Positions 59,727 to 64,000 of a stretch of DNA of 64,000 nt are shown here, in pieces (positions within the stretch are counted from its first letter, which is position 1; each line of letters begins with the position of its first letter). Below the pieces are notes generated by a model that searched no databases, had not been told where the DNA came from, and saw only the letters and a list, made by a program, of their open reading frames with translations. The position numbers were made by a program, and so were the translations under genes. The DNA is from Chitinophaga horti (lineage in GTDB: Bacteria > Bacteroidota > Bacteroidia > Chitinophagales > Chitinophagaceae). The stretch covers positions 1,364,001 to 1,428,000 of the forward strand of contig NZ_CP107006.1 in the NCBI RefSeq assembly GCF_022867795.2, read 5' to 3'.

Positions 59727-61511
59727 TTACAAAAATATCGGTCTGTCCAGCTTCATCGCAATGCGATAAGCTGCGTTCATCAGTCCCACGTGGCTGTATG
59801 CCTGCGGGAAGTTGCCCCACTGGCTGCCATCTGTAGCATCCACGTCTTCGCTGAACAGCAGCAGGTGATTGGAATACTGCAGCAGGTTCTCGAATTCACG
59901 CATGGCATCGTCCAGCCGGCCTACGCAGGCCAGTGCCTCTACATACCAGAACGCACACACGAGGAACGTCGTTTTAGGTTTACCGAAATCGTCGGAGTGC
60001 AGGTAGCGGTAGAACAGGCCGTTGCTGGCTTTCAGTTCTTTCTCCACTGCTGCCAGGTGATCGCGGGCGCGTTCGGAAGCCGGGTCGAGGTAGTTCATCA
60101 TGATCAGCTGTAACGTACTGGCATCGAGATTGAGGCTGCCGGCGGCGTTGGTATACACTTTACGCGTGGCATCGTAACAGCTTTCGATGTGAATGCCAGC
60201 CTGGTCTTTCAGCCTCGCAGCCTTTTGCTCCAGCTCTTTATTGCCGATCGTTTTCGCCATCTTTTCCGCCGCAGCGCAGCCCGCCCACTGAAACAAGTTA
60301 CTGTAACAGTGAATGTTCGCAATGTTGCGGAACTCCCAGATGCCCGCATCCTTTTCGTCTATCGTACGTTCGATCTTACTCAGAATAAAATCGATCCAGC
60401 GCTCACTGTCCTTCCGCTCCGAAAAGATGAAACGGTGGTCGGTGTACAGCGGCAGCATGGAGATCAACACTTGGCCGTAAATATCGTTCTGTATATGCTC
60501 GTATGCCTGGTTGCCGATACGCACAGGCTGGTTGCCCATGTAGCCGTCCAGGTGGGGGAGGATGGTCTCTGTCAGCGCCTTCTGGCCGGTAATGCCATAA
60601 AGCGGCTGGTAACGGAAATCTTCCGAAAGTGAAATATCGGTCACATAATTAAAGTAATGCTCCATCTCCTCGAAATGACCGATGTGGCTGAGCGCCGTGA
60701 GCACATAATAAGTATCGCGTAACCAGCAATAACGATAATCCCAGTTACGACCGCTACCCGGCGATTCGGGCAGGCTGGTGGTGCTGGCGGCAATTACCGC
60801 ACCGGTGTCTTCGTACTGGTGTATTTTCAAAGTTAGGGCCGAACGTATCACGTAAGTCTGGTAGAAACCCGCGATCGAAGAGTGTTTGATCCAGGTACGC
60901 CAGTAAGCGGTCGTTTCCCGCAGGAAGTGTTCTGCCGTACTTTGCAGCGGCGCTTCCAGCGGATTACCGTACGTCATCACCAGGTATTTCGTTTCATTCA
61001 GCACGAAATACTGCTCTTCTATCAAATAGTTGATGGGAATGTTCGTGGTTACGCGAATGCGTTCTTCACAACCTGCAAATTCAATATGATTGCTGCCGCG
61101 GAACATGCCCAGCTGGGCACCGCCGTAGTCGCAAACAGGTTTACAGGTCACTTTAATGCGCGCGGAACTGGAGAGCGGTTCGATCTTGCGGATCAGCATC
61201 AGCGGCTTAAAAAATCGCTCAAACTGCAAAAATCGCGGTGCAAAATCAGTAATGCGATAACTGGTATCACCGTGCGTTACCTCCGTACAGAGTATGTTCG
61301 TGTTGTCGAGGTAATACTGTTTAGACTCGTATTCCCCTTCAGGCAGGATGGAAAACTCGCCGCCCTTCTGTTTGTCCAGTAAGCCGCCAAATACAAAGGA
61401 GCTGTCCATGCGTGGCCAGCAAAGCCAATCTACATTCGTATTGCGGTTAATGTGCGCAAGGAAGGCACAGTTTCCAATAATGCCGGTCTGATAGGTATGT
61501 CTTGTATTCAT
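59727..61511 (-). CDS. GH15 family glucoamylase/trehalase-like enzyme
   Basis: 594 residues from ATG 61511; no signal peptide, so cytoplasmic. N-terminal beta domain (GIIGNCAFLAHINRNTNVDW, LCWPRMDSSFVFGGLLD) then an (alpha/alpha)6 barrel with SGRNWDYRYCWLRDTYYVL (the GH15 substrate loop) and a C-terminal WGNFPQAYSHVGLMNAAYRI carrying the second Glu/Gln region. Bacterial members hydrolyse maltooligosaccharides or trehalose (mycobacterial type). The adjacent otsAB favours a trehalose link, but that is inference. The small gene upstream starts 42 bp away from its stop to this start, so the two are probably one operon. Confidence 0.88.
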   Translation of the reverse strand: MNTRHTYQTGIIGNCAFLAHINRNTNVDWLCWPRMDSSFVFGGLLDKQKGGEFSILPEGEYESKQYYLDNTNILCTEVTHGDTSYRITDFAPRFLQFERFFKPLMLIRKIEPLSSSARIKVTCKPVCDYGGAQLGMFRGSNHIEFAGCEERIRVTTNIPINYLIEEQYFVLNETKYLVMTYGNPLEAPLQSTAEHFLRETTAYWRTWIKHSSIAGFYQTYVIRSALTLKIHQYEDTGAVIAASTTSLPESPGSGRNWDYRYCWLRDTYYVLTALSHIGHFEEMEHYFNYVTDISLSEDFRYQPLYGITGQKALTETILPHLDGYMGNQPVRIGNQAYEHIQNDIYGQVLISMLPLYTDHRFIFSERKDSERWIDFILSKIERTIDEKDAGIWEFRNIANIHCYSNLFQWAGCAAAEKMAKTIGNKELEQKAARLKDQAGIHIESCYDATRKVYTNAAGSLNLDASTLQLIMMNYLDPASERARDHLAAVEKELKASNGLFYRYLHSDDFGKPKTTFLVCAFWYVEALACVGRLDDAMREFENLLQYSNHLLLFSEDVDATDGSQWGNFPQAYSHVGLMNAAYRIAMKLDRPIFL

Positions 61512-61552
61512 GTGCCATGACTCACAAAACATGTTCCAATTTGTAGGGATCG

Positions 61553-62107
61553 CTACTCTTCTTTGGAACCTTTCTCGCCTGTAAACCAATGTTCTTTATC
61601 GCGAAACAGCACGTTAAACGTCGTAAGCGAGCCATAGATGCGGGTAATATACTGTTGCATGTTTACTTTGTCTTCATCGCTCAGCAGCTTATGCGCATTA
61701 ATCTGCTGCTCCAGCACCCGAAGCCGGTCGCGCACCATCACGATCTTATGAAAAAACACGTCAATAGGCACTTCTTTGGCTTTCAGTGTCGCATCTTTCG
61801 GTTGCATCACCAGCGTGCCGCCCGTCCACCGGTCGCCCAGCTTCACCGTTTCGGTAAAGCCACCCCACAGCCGAAGTATTTTCAGCAGCGAGGCTTCCAC
61901 TTCCGATACCGTTTCCACCTCGACCGTTTTGTTTTCCGCATTCAACACCTCGAAGCGCGGGTCCGTTTTATCCACCTCGCGGATGCCCTCGTTCATAAAA
62001 GTCACCACATACTGTGCGTATTTCACGCCAATGATCACCCCCGGGCCATATTGCGTATGTTGTACACGGGAGCCCACGCCAAGTACCAGTTCTTCCATTT
62101 CCTGCAT
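61553..62107 (-). CDS. Hypothetical protein with Tudor/SH3-like N-terminal domain
   Basis: 184 residues from ATG 62107. The N-terminal LGVGSRVQHTQYGPGVIIGV and KYAQYVVTFMNEGIREVD pattern looks like the small Tudor-like domain at the end of UvrD/PcrA helicases, a nucleic-acid or polymerase contact fold. A helical C-terminal half (PIDVFFHKIVMVRDRLRVLE, LLSDEDKVNMQQYITRIYGS, LTTFNVLF) follows. Function unknown; a gene of this type is found in other Chitinophagaceae as I recall. It precedes the GH15 gene by 41 bp. An extended N-terminus up to 62185 would reach into a dispersed repeat and is rejected. Confidence 0.75.
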   Translation of the reverse strand: MQEMEELVLGVGSRVQHTQYGPGVIIGVKYAQYVVTFMNEGIREVDKTDPRFEVLNAENKTVEVETVSEVEASLLKILRLWGGFTETVKLGDRWTGGTLVMQPKDATLKAKEVPIDVFFHKIVMVRDRLRVLEQQINAHKLLSDEDKVNMQQYITRIYGSLTTFNVLFRDKEHWFTGEKGSKEE

Positions 62108-62166
62108 AGGATTTGATTTTTGAATGGCTAATATAATGAATATGTAACCAACTGCTGCAATTCTCT

Positions 62167-62191
62167 TCAGCCCCCGTTGTGTCACTCACTT
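62167..62191 (-). repeat. 25-nt dispersed motif, copy 3 of 3
   Basis: Read on the minus strand: AAGTGAGTGACACAACGG then GGGCTGA, identical to 47613-47637. It lies 60 bp upstream of the Tudor-like gene. Confidence 0.85.
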
Positions 62192-62349
62192 GTACTTTCT
62201 TCGCCGCTATTGATCTTTTTTTAAGCGTTACCTACTCAAATAGTGAGGTTAATTCCCAATTTGACAATATAATTTCCCGATTCGAGCAAGATTAGGTGGG
62301 CGGATTCAGGAAATTTGCGGCTTATTTATCACTGTAAGCCAGCCGACCG

Positions 62350-64000
62350 ATGAGATTAATACTAGTGTTGATGTTTTTTGTTGTTAGTATTCCTGCCTAT
62401 GCACAACAACAGCTGACTATTAAAGTAATAGACAAAGACAAGAACAGGCCATTACCTTACGCCACCGTGGGACTTCCCGCCCTGGGCAAGTCGGGTTTTA
62501 CCGACGAGCAGGGCATGATCCGTTTCGAGGTGCCTGCCGGACAGCGCATAGCGGTAAAAGCTACCTACGTTGGCCGCCGCGAAGCATCTGATACTATTCC
62601 CGCCGGTGCCGCCTCCTTTACCGTTTTCCTCGAATCTTACTCCCTTAAACTGCGCGACGTAGAAGTGAACGGTGTACGCATGCGTGCCCAATCCAACTCG
62701 TCGTTCGTCATCGACCGCGAGGCGATTGAGGCCATCCAGGCGTACAGCCTGGCGGATGTGATGCAGTTGTTGCCGGGCAAGGAGATACTGAATCCGAATC
62801 TGCAATCCATTAACCAGCTGACGCTGCGTTCCGCTACCGGCGATCCTTCGGCCGACCGTAACAACTCGTTCGGTACGCAATTGATGATCGATGGGATGGC
62901 GATATCGAACAATGCGAATATGCAGACCAGCGATATGCGTTCCGGCTTTATGCAATCCTTTATCAACGGCAATTCCTCTTTCGGCTATGGCGACGTAGCA
63001 GGCAGCGGCCTCGACCTGCGCCAGATCCCCGCCTCCAATATCGAGAAGATAGAGGTGATTTACGGGGTGGCGCCTGCCAGGTATGGTGATATGACCGATG
63101 GTGCCGTAATCATCGAGCGCAAAGCCGGCGTGTCTGACTATCGCGCCTCCGTACGCCTGCAGAATGGTATTACGAATGTGTCCATTAATAAAGGCGGCAA
63201 ACTGAAAGGCCGCAATGGCGTAATCACCGGTAGCATCGACTACGTGAACAGCATTGCCGACAAACGTGATAACCTGAAAACTTACAACCGTGTAGGTGGT
63301 GGTTTGATGTGGACCCGCGCATTTGGCGCGAAGGAACGGTTTACCAATACCATGTCGTTCGACGTATCCACCCGTCTTGATAATGCTAAACAAAATCCGG
63401 ATCTGGATAATCGTAATATCTCGAAGTTCGTCGATTATAGTTTCCGCTATGGTACCCGCGGCAGCTATCGCGCCAAAAAGAAGTGGCTGGATAACGTTTC
63501 CTATAACCTGGGCGTTTCATACGGCGTACAGAATAGCCGGGATGAAACGTTTTACAATCCAGGTGTGTTCGGCGCCAGCGACGCCATGGAAACCGGTATT
63601 CACGAAGGTGAGTACGTTCCACCCTTCTACGTAGCCGTGCGCGAGATCGATGGTAAACCATTTACCGCATCCGGCCGCCTCGAAATGAATACCGCGAAGT
63701 TATTTACAGGCAACGTACAACACCAGCTTTCCGCCGGTATCACCGTCAGTTATGACGACAATTTCGGTAAAGGCCGCCTGTTCAACCCGCTGCGTCCGCG
63801 TAACCGGGAGCAAAGCGGTACCGGCCTGGCAGAACGTCCTTACTACTTTAGCCGCGACATCCACCTGGCGCAATACGGCCTGTACCTGCAGGACGATATG
63901 ACCACTACCGTGGCCGGCATGAGATTGAACAACAACTGGGGTGTTCGTCTCGACAGGCAGGGAAATAATTTTAGCGTGATGCCCCGCCTGAACAGCTCAC
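62350..64000 (+). CDS. TonB-dependent receptor with carboxypeptidase-like domain, 3' end outside window
   Basis: 550 residues are in the window. Signal peptide MRLILVLMFFVVSIPAYAQQ, then a CarboxypepD_reg-like domain (LTIKVIDKDKNRPLPYATVG, FTDEQGMIRFEVPAGQRIAV) and a plug domain (SSFVIDREAIEAIQAYSLAD, VMQLLPGKEI, QLMIDGMAISNNANMQ, IEKIEVIYGVAPARYGDMTD) and the first barrel strands. It should be an outer membrane active transporter. The ATG at 62350 follows a gap of 160 bp. Cargo and partner are not visible; no SusD gene is in reach. Confidence 0.92.
   Translation, partial: MRLILVLMFFVVSIPAYAQQQLTIKVIDKDKNRPLPYATVGLPALGKSGFTDEQGMIRFEVPAGQRIAVKATYVGRREASDTIPAGAASFTVFLESYSLKLRDVEVNGVRMRAQSNSSFVIDREAIEAIQAYSLADVMQLLPGKEILNPNLQSINQLTLRSATGDPSADRNNSFGTQLMIDGMAISNNANMQTSDMRSGFMQSFINGNSSFGYGDVAGSGLDLRQIPASNIEKIEVIYGVAPARYGDMTDGAVIIERKAGVSDYRASVRLQNGITNVSINKGGKLKGRNGVITGSIDYVNSIADKRDNLKTYNRVGGGLMWTRAFGAKERFTNTMSFDVSTRLDNAKQNPDLDNRNISKFVDYSFRYGTRGSYRAKKKWLDNVSYNLGVSYGVQNSRDETFYNPGVFGASDAMETGIHEGEYVPPFYVAVREIDGKPFTASGRLEMNTAKLFTGNVQHQLSAGITVSYDDNFGKGRLFNPLRPRNREQSGTGLAERPYYFSRDIHLAQYGLYLQDDMTTTVAGMRLNNNWGVRLDRQGNNFSVMPRLNSS

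Noticed and set aside
62108..62189. N-terminal extension (MSDTTGA or MTQRGL) of the Tudor-like protein
   Set aside because: These codons are the 25-nt dispersed repeat and its flank, found also where no gene follows.

Overview
The window looks like chromosomal DNA of a Bacteroidota member, most likely family Chitinophagaceae (Chitinophaga-like). Supporting features are a SusC/SusD pair, TonB-linked receptors, many promoters of the TAnnTTTG type, LytTR two-component genes, DUF4846 and DUF4407 proteins, lactate utilisation genes of lutABC type, and moderate GC. No phage, integrase, IS element, rRNA, convincing tRNA or CRISPR array was seen.

Layout. 1-5.0 kb: truncated glycogen debranching enzyme (glgX), cydAB, an aminoglycoside-phosphotransferase-like kinase. 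5-11.3 kb: flavin-type oxidase, DUF1304, an M23 peptidase with tandem repeats, GH43, lipoprotein, DUF4846 and an unknown protein. 11.3-13.9 kb: accessory intergenic DNA with a 28-unit 11-bp tandem array, two paralogous small membrane proteins, REP-like repeats and two copies of a predicted small RNA. 13.8-15.1 kb: ECF sigma factor operon. 15.2-21 kb: MBL hydrolase, two secreted paralogues, a sorbosone-dehydrogenase-like lipoprotein and a TonB receptor. 21-28 kb: a light-sensing operon (bacteriophytochrome photosensory module, giant CheB-CheR-PAS histidine kinase, response regulator). 28-41 kb: MarR, acyl-CoA ligase, Crp-like regulator, FAD monooxygenase, small membrane proteins, a glycosyltransferase, a frameshifted PepSY protein, response regulator, CinA-like amidase (preceded by a third small RNA copy), AlkD-like protein, CE12 esterase, beta-barrel protein. 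41-47 kb: SusD/SusC with a divergent DeoR regulator. 47-56 kb: phosphoesterase/beta-propeller protein, lutABC, LytS-like kinase, DUF4407, LytTR regulator. 56-64 kb: cysteine-free peroxiredoxin-like protein, fused trehalose-6-P synthase/phosphatase, GH15 enzyme, Tudor-like protein, truncated TonB receptor.

How the parts fit. The strongest coherent systems are the phytochrome signalling operon, the LytS/LytTR operon with an embedded DUF4407 membrane protein, the lactate oxidation operon, and a glucan/trehalose group at the two window ends. The most unusual signal is a three-copy family of about 60-nt predicted small RNAs. Each has a TAnnTTTG promoter, a hairpin terminator with a compensatory base-pair change, and the same upstream array of GTTnAC sites at fixed distances (11, 23, 21 and then 32-33 bp). 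The 21-bp direct repeat resembles LytTR operators, and the conserved 5' segment is complementary to AUGAAAAA start regions of secreted proteins. A 25-nt motif also recurs at three distant intergenic places, and several REP-like repeats are present. Two genes (PepSY, susC) have single-base frame problems at homopolymers; both may be real or sequencing errors.
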